A stretch of 64,000 bases of DNA from Caprella mutica. Its lineage: Eukaryota > Arthropoda > Malacostraca > Amphipoda > Caprellidae. This document shows, piece after piece, positions 1 through 12,374 of this stretch; positions within the stretch are counted from its first letter, which is position 1, and every line of letters starts with the position of its first letter. Position numbers and translations under genes: made by a program. A model generated the notes under the pieces. The model did no database searches, was not told where the DNA came from, and saw nothing but the letters and a program-made list of their open reading frames with translations. The DNA lies in assembly GCA_947561585.1 (NCBI GenBank), contig CANNZV010001871.1, positions 62,001 to 126,000 on the forward strand, given 5' to 3'.

Positions 1-3000
1 GACATGTTTTCGAATCTGCTGTGAAAAGTAAGATTTGAAATATCTTGAAAGTTTCATTAAAATCTCAGTTGAATCGGACATTTGAATGTATTGCTATGAT
101 TCTAGTTACTGAATGAATGGTAAAGACCAGTAATTGTGTATATGAATTCTGGCGGCAAAGATTATTATACTACATGCACTACTCTCACCAATTTCTGGTT
201 TGAAAAGCGGAAACTAGAATTGAAATATAGTATGGACAATCGAGGTATGATGTGTGCGTGACGTCATAACAACAACACTTAAAATATTATTTAGATAATT
301 GAAGATGGTAAATTTGTAAAGAAATAGTTATAAATTTGCATAATATAATAAGTAAATAGATATTGATTAAATTATTTAACCTGCCAGACCCCTAATTTTC
401 TCTTTAAATTTTATTCCCATGCTTATATCACGTCACAAATCACTCAATAATTGTTGAAACCTATCAATATTTGTAGCTTTGTGAGCTGTTGTCACAAATC
501 GAGTAATTTGCTACCGTGACGCACATAAATAGAAAATTAAGGTTAAGCAGTGTGAATAATATGAATGGATTCATAACTGTTTTTTATAATGGAAATAAAT
601 AAACAGTTTTCATAATGTTACTTTCTTTAATTTTCTTAAATCTGGTTTTAGAGTATTGCTTTTATAACGTCACGCAAACAGCATACCTCGATTGTCCTTA
701 CTATATTTCAATTCTAGTTCTGGCTTCCAAAACCAAACTTTCAAAACCAAAATAGAAATTGTCGAGAGTAGTTTATCTTATTATAGTATATATTACATCC
801 TTGCTGACTGTACCTTCCTATAGTTACGTAAGGCCCATAGCGCCCTAGCATTTTCACCGCCGCGTTTTCACCGCCGCGTTTTCACAGCTAAGTTTACGCG
901 TCTTTAATTAATCACGGTTAAACAGTACCTACAGCAAACTAGCGGATACAAAAAAAACTAAATTAAGGCCATCAATGTTTTCTTATAAACCTCTAAGTTT
1001 CCAACCTGTTGATGAAATATGTTGTAAACGTATCGATTCTGCCTACTGATGTTCTCTCATTTTCTAGTGACGAAAGAAGATTTCAACAGCAATCCAGAGT
1101 TAGAATCTGACGATCCAGATCTTCTCTCGTACATCAGACGAAAATACCTAGATTTTCCGTCAGGTCTACCCTACGATATCCCTTCTTTCCAATTAAGAAC
1201 TTATGGACAGAATGTTGTAGTGGATAAAATATTTAACCAAAAAGTAAGATAGATGGTAACCTATCTAAAAAAACTAAATATGAAAAAAATAAACATATTA
1301 AATATGTTAATCTCAATAATACAACATACAGTATATGTATACTTTTTTATAGGTAGGTTATTAATTTATTAATTTTTCTAGATTTTTATCTTTCATTTTA
1401 CATTGCTATAAATAGGTACAAGTGAAATCAAAATGATTTTTCACGACTTTCTAGTTTCAAATTTCAAAAATAATTCTTTCTTAACTGTAATGATGTATGT
1501 AAAATATGTGAGATTTTAAAATAATAGCCCTACAAACAACTGTCTGTCGATTCGATGGAACAATTCATCGATTCAAGATCCCAGGCAATCGAAAAGAAAT
1601 CGAATCGATATACATACGTTGTTTATAGGAAGGAAGTTAGAAAACTGTGATTTGTTAAATTAGCATCATGCGGCGAATCTTTTCTTTGATAGTACATAAT
1701 TATGCATTTATATTCTTCCAACACGCAGACCAATGGTGTGTTTGTGGAGGCTGGAGCATATGACGGCGTATCAATGTCCAATACGCTCAACCTGGAGGTA
1801 TACCAAAACTGGACAGGTCTCCTGGTTGAACCTGACCCTAGAAACTATGAAAAGCTTAAGAATGTAAACCGGAAAAGCATATTGAGCAATTCTTGTCTGT
1901 CTACATCTGGATATCCGATCGAGGTGATTAAATAAGACATGTTTAATATAATTTAATTGTTAAATTCTTATGTATTTTTGTCTAAAGAATCTGAAAATCA
2001 TAACCGTTTTTTAAAGAAACTAATACTTTTTCAATGAGCTATGAGATTTTGAAGTTATTTATTCCATGTATCTATTGCTGAAGGATTAAGAATTCTAAGA
2101 AAACTCGTATTTTCAATAATATTCAAACATTATATACGTATTCTTCATATGAAGCGGCAATGAATTTTTTGTATTCGCTAGTTTGTTGTACTGTACACTT
2201 CATGATTGAATAATGACATGGCATGAGGGTTCGAGGGGTTCAATTGACTGAAACAAATATATCTCAGATACATAAAATTTTATATCAAATTACCAATATA
2301 AAAATGAAATCTCACAAAACAAACTACTACTACAAAGTTTTTAACCATCTGGTTGTCGAAAATTATTTTAAAAATATCAACTAATGAAATTAAACACCTA
2401 TTCAGAAACTTGGAAAAAGCATCCATAAAAGTATTAACTCTAAAGGCTCATCGACGTTTCAATGAAACTTGCATCAATAATAACCTGTTGCCTTCCTACA
2501 CTGATAATAAATAATAATCTCTCTTACAACAAACTTTAAGTCAAATAAAAGTATCCCAATCTTTCTCAGGTTAATTTGCAATCCTCAATCTATGGTTACT
2601 TATCGAAGACTTTTTCTAAAGAAAACCAACTCAATTTCGAACACGATTTTGAGTTAAGATTGGCACAATGTTTTCCACTGGAGAGTCTTTTGTTGGCAGC
2701 CAACATTACAACCATTGACTACTTCAGTCTTGATGTCGAGGGTTACGAGCTGGAAATACTCAAAAAATTTCCCTTCGAGAACTTCCGGATAAAGGTAATT
2801 AAATGTGTAATTGTGTTATTGAAATACGTGTATTAACAGACCATTAATATTGCTCGTACTATTAATTTAAGTAATGCAGTTAAACACCTTAAAGTTTTAG
2901 ATTGCATGAATGTTATCATTAGACTTAATGCGTATGTAAATATTTATATCACCTGGCGCCCAATCGCCAATCGGCGAGCGGGTTTTCCGACGTGTTTCGG

Positions 3001-3450
3001 CAAAACGCATCGGCAAGAAACTGCTTTTTCATGAAATTTGATTGAACTCCATGTTAAAAACAGAGAGTGGTAGAATTGTCCGTCTGTCATCTCCCTGACT
3101 TGTGACATGGAGTTAATGGAATTTCTTTCAAAAGCAGTTTCTTGGTGACCAAACCGCTCTCAAAACGCGTCGGCAGCACCGCTCGTTTGACTGGGCCTTA
3201 ATTCATTTAAGGCCCCAGTTTCTATCATTCATCTTTCTCTTTGTTCCAGGTTATTTCTGTGGAATTTCAGCACATTTCAGGAGGTGAATCTGCTCTCACT
3301 GACTTCTTGAGATCTAAAAACTTTTCACCTGTTCGTCAGCTTAAATGGGACGTAATTTATGTTCATTCATCTCTTTTAAAGGATTTGAATATGGAAGAGA
3401 TAGGAAGTCTTAATATAAAAGAACTTGATCTCTTTCCAATCAAATATTAA
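1..3450 (+). CDS. Star-like FkbM-family protein, copy 1 (5' end outside window)
   Basis: Coding exons joined by GT-AG introns: before 1 to 27, 1068-1243, 1729-1923, 2570-2794 and 3250-3450 (stop TAA). Exon phases match copy 2 exactly, and exons 3, 4 and 5 have the same lengths (195, 225, 201 nt). Seen motifs: VFVEAGAYDG (SAM-binding motif I), GLLVEPDPRNY (motif II), NSCLS, and DYFSLDVEGYELEIL followed by VISVEFQH near the C-terminus, the usual FkbM/Methyltransf_21 series. In arthropods this domain occurs in Star and Star-like proteins, where it is membrane-tethered and its enzymatic activity is unproven. The first coding exon is cut by the window edge, so anchor and start are not visible. The exon 3 donor (GTGATT) is weak. 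No frameshift or premature stop was seen. Introns 1, 3 and 4 contain repeat sequence absent from copy 2. Family assignment is firm; the specific role is not known. Confidence 0.85.
161..795. mobile_element. Foldback MITE in intron 1 of copy 1
   Basis: Arms at about 161-270 and 663-795 are inverted copies of each other (shared blocks include AACTAGAATTGAAATATAGT and GACAATCGAGGTATG) around an AT-rich loop. The element explains most of the size difference between intron 1 of copy 1 (1,040 bp) and copy 2 (216 bp). No coding capacity. Superfamily not determined. Confidence 0.75.
831..895. mobile_element. Solo end of the AGGCCCATA / CACCGCCGCG foldback family
   Basis: It carries AGGCCCATAG, then TTTTCACCGCCGCG twice. 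This resembles the terminal arm of the complete element at 40764-40886. Only one end is present. Confidence 0.5.
2177..2250. mobile_element. Fragment of the CTAGTTTGTTGTA repeat family in intron 3 of copy 1
   Basis: GCTAGTTTGTTGTACTG, then CACTTCATGATTGAATAATGAC and a G-rich end match the repeat ends at 10735-10835, 12375-12475 and 31455-31590. Absent from intron 3 of copy 2. Confidence 0.6.
2950..3210. mobile_element. Foldback MITE in intron 4 of copy 1
   Basis: Arms of about 100 bp (2950-3056 and 3105-3210) are inverted and roughly three-quarters identical. They share AAGAAACTGCTTTT, AACTCCATGT and GAGCGG blocks and are unusually CpG-rich for this region. The copy 2 intron 4 lacks it. Superfamily unknown. 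Confidence 0.7.
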
Positions 3451-3459
3451 GCACAATAT

Positions 3460-4500
3460 TCTTTCAAATAAGTTAATTTGTTTCATTAGTTGTGACAGTT
3501 TCTCACGTTTGAATTTCGTCAATGATCTTCAGAAATTTAGATCTGAAATAGCCTGTATTTCTGCACATGTTGATCACTACTTTTAAATGATGTAAATATT
3601 TTAAACATTGGAAACATTATCACGTCATCATGTTTATAGGTTGATATGAAGTAAATCTACAGATACCTTCAACTTGTACTTACTTTGGTATTCTTGAATC
3701 GAATTTTATATTCAAACAGTTTAAAAACGTTGATACATATCTCCCGTTGTTTGGATATCTAGCATTAAAGTAATATTTATTTTCAATATTTCACAAATAC
3801 AATTGAGAAAAATTTAATAAGTACCCCTTTATGCATTCATTTATTTGTAAATAATGGACTGACGAAGGCCATACACTTGCATTGCTATATGCTAGATGTT
3901 GAAACCAACTCTGGCTCGTATCAGTCATAGAAAGGACATCTTTCTTTTTAACGATATTGTCTAATTTTTTAAACATTTTTTTGTGTGTGATTTGAACATA
4001 TGACGTTTCGGGTCTCTAAATAGACACATGGCAGCATCAAATTCTAATTCTTCATTGTGTTCTCCAGTGAGCCACTTAAAACGTTTTCGCCCGTTGCCAG
4101 TCATATAAGATATCTTTTAGTACCTTATCCAATGTAGTCACTATTCAGATCCAAAATTTATTCATAAATTTAATGATATTAACTACTAGTTTCTAAATAC
4201 AACGATCTAGATTCTAAAATCTATAACATCATTTGATTTCATATCCATCTTTATGAAAAAACGTTCTTTGGAAAAGTCAGAAATAAAATATTAAACGTTT
4301 TTCTTTTGGTTTGCGGTGTTACCTCTTTTCGAATATTTCATCTTACTTGGTGTTCTTGATCAGTTATTAGGTCCATTATTTCTCTCTATATACTATTAGC
4401 TATATACTATTTCTCTAATAAATTAGCTATATACTCTGCTATAGATTTAAATTAATATGTACATATATTGAAGAATCATGTTCACTTTGTAGTTCATAAT
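3460..4500. repeat. Segmental duplication, 3' flank of copy 1
   Basis: Non-coding sequence after the copy 1 stop matches sequence after the copy 2 stop in the same order. Examples are CATATGACGTTTCG followed by AGACACATG at about 3998-4030 and 10200-10243, and TTTTGGTTTGCGGTGT at about 4304 and 11524. The duplicated unit therefore extends at least 1 kb past the gene. No gene was recognised here. Confidence 0.75.
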
Positions 4501-4625
4501 GAATAACCAGCAGCGCTGCCTTTTCACAAAACCAGTGGTGCTTCTGTTCTGCAATATCATAATCTAGCAGCAGGCTACTTTTCAAAAGAATTAAATATAT
4601 GCTATAAATTAAATATATTATATTT

Positions 4626-5055
4626 ACAGCCACGTATAGTGAAGAACTGTATTGCCGATCCTCTGAATAAGATTAATCAAAAGGATAAGTGCAAAGGCAA
4701 AGTAGCTGCGAGACATTACTTGTCCTTGATCAAGAGAGAACTATAAAGGAAACCAGTGATGCAGTTTTAAAAAGTGTCGGTGTAGAAAATTTCTCAGAAT
4801 CTACCCACAGTAGAATACTGAAACTAACGCCTCTTGTGTTACACCTATTACCAGACATCTTTTCTAAGAATGCACCTAAGAAATGAAGGGCGGAGAGGTA
4901 TCTTATGAGTAATGACTAATAACCAAACAGTACTTTTTACATGCGAAATGCATTCCACTATCGACGGCCCTGACGGTTGGCAAACTGTTAAAATAGTTGA
5001 ACCCATTCTATCACAAGAAACGTACATCTGCATAAAAGCGTATGACGTTTTCTAA
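4626..5055 (+). pseudogene. Degraded coding-like fragment, family unknown
   Basis: After a TTTACAG acceptor-like site, a frame reads PRIVKNCIADPLNKINQKDK and continues to a TAA at about 4744. A second frame then reads TSDAVLKSVGVENF and onward to a TGA at 4886. Complex composition in adjoining frames suggests a frame-shifted remnant of a protein gene or transposon ORF. I do not recognise the family. Confidence 0.3.
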
Positions 5056-5271
5056 GGTGATCGAATTAGGCGGTTTTGTCTTAATATCAAATGGTCAAAT
5101 TACGTTACATTATCTTACTATCAGTTAGTTGTACTGAAAATCATTGATTGAATAACAATACGCTGATTTGTCTGAATATCACTTATAACGTATAAGCTTT
5201 AGGGTCGTGCACGTTTTTCGACATGAAGGTATCTCGAATCCTCATATAACTTTACAATTTTTAATCTTATA

Positions 5272-5415
5272 AGAAGCGGCAGCGCAAAAACTTCTAGTGC
5301 TTCTGAAAAAAGTAGCGGCACTGCCACTACATTAGCACATAAGTAGCGGCGCTACCGCTGTACAGAAAAGAAGCGCCGCTTGTAGAGCGTGCTTCAAGTA
5401 GCGGCGCTTTGCCCA
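5272..5415. repeat. AGTAGCGGCGCT repeat cluster
   Basis: Four to six near-copies of AGTAGCGGCGCT and its complement AGCGCCGCT occur in about 140 bp, spaced about 27-32 bp. It is a sharp GC and CpG spike in AT-rich DNA. No ORF or known element recognised. Confidence 0.55.
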
Positions 5416-5466
5416 CCTCGATCTGTAGCTAGACAGATATGTCCCAGCTGACACATTAATCCAAGT

Positions 5467-5540
5467 CAGTGGTGGGATTCAACGGGTTCGCGTCTGTTCG
5501 TGTGAACCGGTTGCTAGACAGTTTGAATCCTATCACTGGT
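5467..5540. mobile_element. Very short palindromic MITE, hAT-like ends
   Basis: The ends CAGTGGTGGGATTCAA and TTGAATCCTATCACTG are inverted repeats, with an internal GGGTTCGCG/CGTGTGAACC inverted pair. CAGTGGTGGGATT-type ends are typical of hAT elements. No clear target duplication was seen. Confidence 0.5.
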
Positions 5541-5544
5541 CCCC

Positions 5545-7620
5545 AGCTAGAAACTGTGACAATAAGTTATGAATTGGTTAATTTAAACCATTTTGTGTAT
5601 AATCAATTACCTAAATAAATTATGTACATGTTATTAGTTTTTTCGAGTAAAGTGAGTATTTTAATGAAATATTGTTTTATTAATTGTAAGTTACTTTATA
5701 GTTTTGATTTGTCAATTTTAGTTCAATTAGGTTTTTTTTCAACCAAGGTTAAAGAAACAAGTTTTCTAGTTAAATATTGAAATAATGCCTACCTATATAT
5801 GAAATTTATAATTTCTATAAAAATGATAATGAAATATATATAATTAAGTACTTGTAGTACTTGACTAGGTACTACAGTAACTTACTAACTAAAAAAAGAA
5901 AACAAATAGAACATTCTAAATGTAAATAAAATATTGGAACTTAAACTAATTAATTACATTTAAATGATTACACTGTCACCACACGAGTAGTACAACTTTT
6001 TAAAATAAATTTATTCATTTATATATCAATTAAAAAGTAGTTATTAATAAATACAAAGTACTATATAAATTTATCAATACATTTGTAGTTTTAAAATTAC
6101 ACCTACAAAATCAGTTTGATAAAATAACATTTTATCTCAGGGGATCCAGTATCCACAGATAAAATCGTTTTCTATGCAGGGGTACCAAAAGAAAACGGCA
6201 AGACATGCGCTGTGTTAAACATTTGCAAATTTAAAATTGACCAACCTGTGCATATTTATACCAGTTAACATATATGCAGTTATACACATGCATATACATA
6301 TTTTATCCTCTTGAAATATATGCGAGTTACTGCATATACACAATGTATATGCATATACATTGATATAAATAAGTCCTACTTATTATCATTTGATATAAGT
6401 CTTCGTCATGATTTTGTTAATAAAAGCGGGTCGGTCTTGGGTTTGACGAGCATACTGTATAGATTTAGAAACCATTTTCTTGTCTGCTCAAGGAAAACAA
6501 GATTATTAATTATTATATTGGTCATTTTATCCTCATTTGTTTGATGTGACGGTCTTACCTTCTTGGTGTAACATGTATGTTGGTAACAGTTATTCCGAGA
6601 TACATGTAACTTGTACCATTTTGTGTAGGTGAATTTCTAAGTGAAATTGAACTTAACTTACTTAAGGTGGAACAATTTTTTATTCATTTATGAAGAGAGA
6701 CTGTGATTTATGAACATCTTTCCTGTTTAAATTGTAGTCTTCTTTTAATGCTATTGGTGATGGGTCCAGAAGCATAACGAGGTTGTCTGCTCATGTCAAA
6801 TAATTAAGTTACCGTTACTTTTCTTTTATATGGTATACATACATTTTTCAGTATACCTAACTGTTGTTTTGCTTTATTCGTGTACGAAATAATAAGGACG
6901 AAGTTATATGACGCGAGGACAAAAGAATATTTGGTTTAATAGGCTCAGTTTGGATAGTTACCTGTAGGTGAAGTTGAGGTGAAAGAACTTTAAATTTTAT
7001 TGCCCCACCAAGAATTTTTTTTATTGAGTAGATTAATTAACTTAGTTACTATATAATAACACTACAACCACAATTCAAAATTTTGAAAATACCATTGATG
7101 AAATGTGGCTTCAATATTTTTAATATTTTCATTGGGCATATTATTAACAACTAATTACGGTTGATTTATAAGATAAGGTCTCTCTCAATTCATGACAAAT
7201 TTACAAAATTGAGTAACAATTCTGAACTTCGACAAATTTTTGTCGCCTTTAATAATCTAATACGAAAATACATTAATTTTCTTTCTTTCTGCAAGTCTGT
7301 TTCGAAGGTAAGGAATTTTTTTCCAAGATAACAGATTTTTTTTTTCAATTGACACAACCGTTTGTTTCCGGGACCAGAGCAATTTTTTTTAGAATTAGAT
7401 TCGTTTTCTTCCAAAATAATAACATTTTTCCAGAATAAATGCAGTTTTCTTCCAGAGTAAGAGCAGTTTCATAACAGGATAACTACAGCTATAAGTTTAA
7501 AATAAAATCTTACTGCAGGTTGGTTTACATTACAAAAGTGTTATGAGTCGTCTTTGAAAGTCTGTCCCTGAAGAATCTCAACGAATGAACCTTAACTGAA
7601 AGGGTAAACTGGTAGTAGAA
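5545..7620. other. Intergenic, AT-rich, no gene recognised
   Basis: This is upstream of copy 2. It is low-complexity AT-rich sequence with a run of ATGCATATAC-type inverted motifs at 6240-6362. Nothing else can be supported. Confidence 0.5.
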
Positions 7621-7726
7621 AATGATATTCTACCTTTCCCATATCTTTTTTGTTGAAATTACCATCCCATTTCATAATGAAACATTTAATTTCAGTATAT
7701 TACGACATAAGACTATCAATCAAATT

Positions 7727-9743
7727 ATGCGTAGATTTTGGTGCATAATTTCAAGTTTACTGACAATGACTGTGATAATCTCTGTGAGTTTTAGCGGCCA
7801 GAGGGTACACAAATTTCGAAGAAATCTTATCGAATCTTTTGTGAGAAGTAAGATTTGAAATATTTTGAAATGGCTTATATTGCATTTTATTTTAATTCTA
7901 GGTTGAGTTAGATTTTAGGTTGTTTGGTTTCCCCGAACAACAGAGAGAGAAGTAACTTTTCAAAACCTATCTATTATATTATAAGCCTCTAAGTGTCTAG
8001 CCTATTTATGAAAAAAATTGTAAACGTATCGATTCTGTCGACTTATTTCCTCTTATTTTCTAGTGACGAAAGAAGATTTCAACAGCAATTCGGAAATGAA
8101 ATCTGACGATCCACATCTTCTCTCGTACATCAGACGAAAATACCTAGATTTTCCATTAGATTTTCCCTACAGCATTCCTTCTTCTTCCTTTCCTTTTAAA
8201 ACTTATGGACAGAATATTGTAGTGGATGAAATATTTCGTCAAAAAGTGAGATAATTCATTGGAAATATATGAAATAGAATATCGTAATAGGTTAATAACA
8301 TTTAATATAATGCCAAGACAGATGCTAGCAAACTATAGGTGGTCGGCTTTTTCCGTTAAAGAATAGTTTGAAACCATTTGAAAAATTATATATACCTGTA
8401 GTAAGCTCTTATTAATTCTTTCTTTTATTTTACATTGCTATATAAGTACATAATATTGCATCTCTCTACTTCCATCACGTAGACCAATGGTGTGTTTGTG
8501 GAAGCTGGAGCATATGACGGCGTATCAATGTCCAATACTCTCCACCTAGAGAAATATCGCAACTGGACAGGTCTCCTGGTGGAACCTGACCCTAGAAACT
8601 ATAAAAAGCTTAAGAATGTCAACCGGAAAAGTATATTGAGCAATTCTTGTCTGTCAACATCTGGATTTCCTATCGAGGTATTTATAACAAGATATGTTAT
8701 TGGTGAGGAAGTGCCAAGACCTGAACTTTTTATAAACATTATACAGTTATTGTTCAAGCAATGCTAATTTTTATTCAGTTAAAATCATTTGGGTAAGGAA
8801 ACCATTATGTCTTGAAAGGAAGCTGTAAAATGGCAAAATTGTGACTAACCCTTTCAATTCAAGTTGCCGGTACACGGTATTTATATGCTGCTCCTTTGCT
8901 ATATCGTATACATCTAACCCCTAAAAAACCTTTTTGACTAGATTAAGTACCTTCTAAATTTTCCCCTCCGGATGCTCATCTAAACTGATGCTCATCTAAA
9001 CAAATTTCATACCAAATTACTAATACAAAAATTCATCTCTTTTACAACTAACTTCATACCAAATAAAAGTATCCACATTCTTTCTCAGGTTAATTTGCAA
9101 TCCTCAATCTATGGTTACTTATCGAAGACTTTTTCTAAAGAAAACCAACTCAATTTCAACCACAATTTTGAGTTAAGATTGGCACAATGTTTTCCACTGG
9201 AGAGTCTTTTGTTGGCAGCCAACATTAAAACCATTGACTACTTCAGTCTTGATGTCGAGGGTTACGAACTGGAAGTACTCAAAAAATTTCCCTTCGAGAA
9301 CTTCACGATTAAGGTAAATGTGTAATAGATTGAAATATAAACAGTTCTAATCGCCGAATCATAATTGATGGTAAATATTGCTTCTAAATCGTAAAATTCA
9401 TTTACTAAATAATTTTTGTTAAACATCTATAAAGTAATTGATTGTATGAATGTTATCACTAGCTGTAGTGTGTCTATATACATATTTATACCAATTATAA
9501 ATAGTTTCTGCTTCCTATCATTCATCTTTATCTGTGTTTCAGGTTATTTCTGTTGAATTTCAGCACATTTCTGGAGGCGAATCAGCTCTCACTGACTTCT
9601 TGAGATCTAAAAACTTTTCACCTGTTCGTCAGCTTACTTGGGACATAATATATGTACATTCATCTCTTTTAAAGGATTTGAATATAGAAGAGATAGCAAG
9701 TATAAATATAAAAGAACTTGATCTCTTTCCAATTAAACTGTAA
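7727..9743 (+). CDS. Star-like FkbM-family protein, copy 2 (complete)
   Basis: Five coding exons: 7727-7847, 8064-8245, 8483-8677, 9089-9313 and 9543-9743 (924 nt, 307 residues). Splice phases are 1,0,0,0 and every junction has GT and AG. Exon 1 encodes MRRFWC followed by a hydrophobic stretch (about residues 5-22), which after two arginines suggests a type II signal anchor or signal peptide, as in Star. The FkbM fold follows: VFVEAGAYDG, GLLVEPDPRNY, DYFSLDVEGYELEVL, VISVEFQH. By family knowledge the domain binds S-adenosylmethionine; whether Star-like proteins methylate anything is unknown. In exon 4 it differs from copy 1 at only about 5 of 75 residues. I chose the ATG at 7727 because it puts the charged and hydrophobic stretch at the N-terminus. 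An in-frame ATG at 7622 exists, but a possible acceptor (TTTCAG at about 7689-7694) lies between, so an upstream exon is possible. Confidence 0.87.
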
Positions 9744-10666
9744 ACACAGCTTTCTTTCAGTCATATTATTTTTTGTTTTAAATGTGTGACATTCACGTTT
9801 GAATTTCTTCAATGATCTTCAGATTCCTTCAGATTTGAAATAGCTGCTATTACTACAAAATATTTATATAACTTCTTTTTATGATGTGAATTTATGTATG
9901 TATGTATGTATGTATAATTGTATATCTAAACAGGTTAAAAATACTGATATATATATTTTTCCTATTTTTTGGATATTTATCATAAAAATTATTAACTATT
10001 TTCAATATTTCACTATAACTCCTGCTGCGAGAATATTAATAGATACCTTTTTATGAATTAATTTATATTTAAATATCGGACTAACGCTGCTTCCTACACA
10101 CTGGCTATTCGTCGAAACCAAATTAACACTAGTCCGTGTTGGGGATATACCTATCTTAAAAAGATGCAATCTAAACATAGTTTATAGACGTCTTTTGGAC
10201 ATATGACGTTTCGCGGTTTTGGGTCTCACAATAGACACATGCCAGCATCTAATTCGAAATGATATGACATTGCCTTTTGCAGTTAGCTCCAATTACAACG
10301 TTTATACCAGTTATATAACTTATATAGGATACTCATATGTTATATACTTTATCCAATATATTCACTGCTTAACCGCAATTATAATATCCACAAATCGAAC
10401 GATATTCACTCACTGTTGCTGAATATGATGGATCTAGATTCTAGAACATCTTTTGCTTTTATATCCATCTGTATTAAAAAGGTTTCTAGGAAAATTCAGT
10501 CTCATAACTGTCGGTCTTTTTTTATAATGATTTTATTGAAGAAAAATATTTGAAAAAGTTAAAATAATCAAACTAAAATGTGTAACGTAACGGTATTTAT
10601 TAAAAGCAGATAGCTTCTTTGCCCGTTGTTAAAGGATACGTAAAATTAGTAATTTTGACCTGTTTT

Positions 10667-10835
10667 GACGCAAAAGTGAGTCTCAGAACTTTCGGTCTGA
10701 GGTATAAATAAAAACTTGTCAGTTAAATAAATAGGAGGGCAAGCCGCCCCGAACATGTTCTTCCGCCCCTACCTGCCAGATCATTAAACAATCATGGAGT
10801 ATGCAGTACAACAAACTAGTGGATACAACAAACTA
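10667..10835. mobile_element. Repeat end, inverted relative to 12375-12535
   Basis: AACTTTCGGTCTGAG, AAAAACTTGTCAGTTA, the CCGCCCC region, ATTAAACAATCATG and ACAACAAACTAG occur here in order and recur on the opposite strand at 12375-12535. It could be one end of a composite element or a separate insertion. Confidence 0.6.
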
Positions 10836-10979
10836 TTGAGTGGCAACTCAAACTTGTGTTGAGTTGCCGTTTATCATTCCGAGAACGAAAGTTCCGTGAT
10901 CAAATTTTTCAGACCAATGTTTCCGAGACCAAATTTCCGGCCACAATAAAAAAGAACAGTATGACCAAAGATATACTCT

Positions 10980-11420
10980 AATTAGTATGACTACCTACTG
11001 TTTTCTGAGTGGAAAGAGATGGATGGAAGAGATAAATGAGAAGAACAAGCTGTGACTGTACAGGGAGTACAAGAATGAGATAAGTGATGAAAGATATATA
11101 CCATGGTTCAGAGGAAGAAAGAACTAGCTCCTTGTTTCTGGGAAAAAGGAGAAGAAAAAGGGACGACTAGAGATGCATGATATGGGGAGATAGAGGAGGA
11201 GAAGAGCTGGTACAATTTGTGTTTGACTGTGGGGAGAAAGGTGTTGAAGTAACAGAGACCGAGAATAAAGCAGAGACAGACTATGGTGTGAGGGTAACTG
11301 TTCGGAGACTTGGGAAAGGTGAGAGAAGAGCGAAGTGATAATGAAAATGAGGAGGAAGAGAAGATTGATATGAAGAAGAGTAAATTAATGAAACGATGAA
11401 GAAGTGACAGAGGGTGAATG
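10980..11420 (+). pseudogene. Decayed non-LTR retrotransposon C-terminal fragment
   Basis: Purine-rich sequence reads, with stops and frame changes, as LYREYKNEISDERY followed by EELVQFVFDCGE. This resembles the segment after the reverse transcriptase in Jockey/I-type elements (LYR-YK-EI-EER, then a cysteine/histidine patch E-L-HF-L-CE). Heavily degraded. Confidence 0.4.
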
Positions 11421-12374
11421 ATAATGCAAATGAGGAGGAAGACGATGAAAATGCATTTTCAAGAAAACCTGACTGACTGTAATTCTAGGGACAACTTAAA
11501 AGAAAAAGATCAAACGTGTTTGTTTTGGTTTGCGGTGTCACCTCTCTACACATTTTTCATCTCAGCTGGTGTTTTTGATTTACTATTAGGAGTAAATTAT
11601 ATTATATACTATGTTCTAAATTTTTTTATATTGTAGTAGCATGGTTACATTGTAGTTCATAATAATTACTATCAATTAATTTAAAGCTCTTCACTTGGGT
11701 GTTAATAGAATTTATTGTAACTAAGTTAGGTTATCAATATCAAGTGGCACTGTGCTGATTGTGGCAGTGAGACTCTTAAGTTAAATTCTCAACTGGGTAG
11801 ATATATCTTAATCCTAGACATAGACAATGAAGAACCATCTGTCAAATGATGTGGTAAGTTAACTCGTTAATTTCAAATTACTAGGGTCACGCAGGTAAAT
11901 TGGCAAATTGCAGCCCTCTGATTTTTAATTGCAATTTGCAGCCCTCTAAAGATAGTCTCTAAAATATTCTGAACAAAAAATACATTACAATGTTGCATAG
12001 CTATCAAAATATGCTCAGTGCATGGCCATGCTATAATTTATTACTTAATGTTCCATGTTTTAAAGTGTTGCTTAGTGTGGCACTGTGGCAGGAGAGTCAC
12101 CAGTTTAGTGAGAAAATGGATCCAGGTTGCCGTGTGCGTAGAAACACCGAAACGGACCAAAACGGAGTCAAATATGTATGTTAAAGAACTGTTTGCATCA
12201 TTTTAAATGCTCAATGAGGTTATATATTGCCAAAGAACACTTGGATGAACACCGGGTGACCGGAACCGACCAAAATGAACCAAAATGTACCATAAGTATC
12301 TAAAAGCTGAGCGGCGCACCACATTACGGCGCACCACTGTACTTTCTAATAATGACCTCAATGTGAAAAACTGT

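Larger units (their letters stand above)
9760..11700. repeat. Segmental duplication, 3' flank of copy 2, with an insertion
   Basis: This is the counterpart of 3460-4500. The match runs to about 10500, is interrupted by roughly 1 kb of repeat-derived sequence, and resumes at about 11510 (TTTTGGTTTGCGGTGT, then ATCTCAGCTGGTG). A TATG microsatellite lies at 9892-9917. The insertion postdates the duplication or was lost from copy 1. Confidence 0.7.

Noticed and set aside
7622..7726. Upstream in-frame ATG as the start of Star-like copy 2
   Set aside because: It would add 35 residues before the anchor. A possible splice acceptor lies between, and the RR-plus-hydrophobic start at 7727 is more natural.
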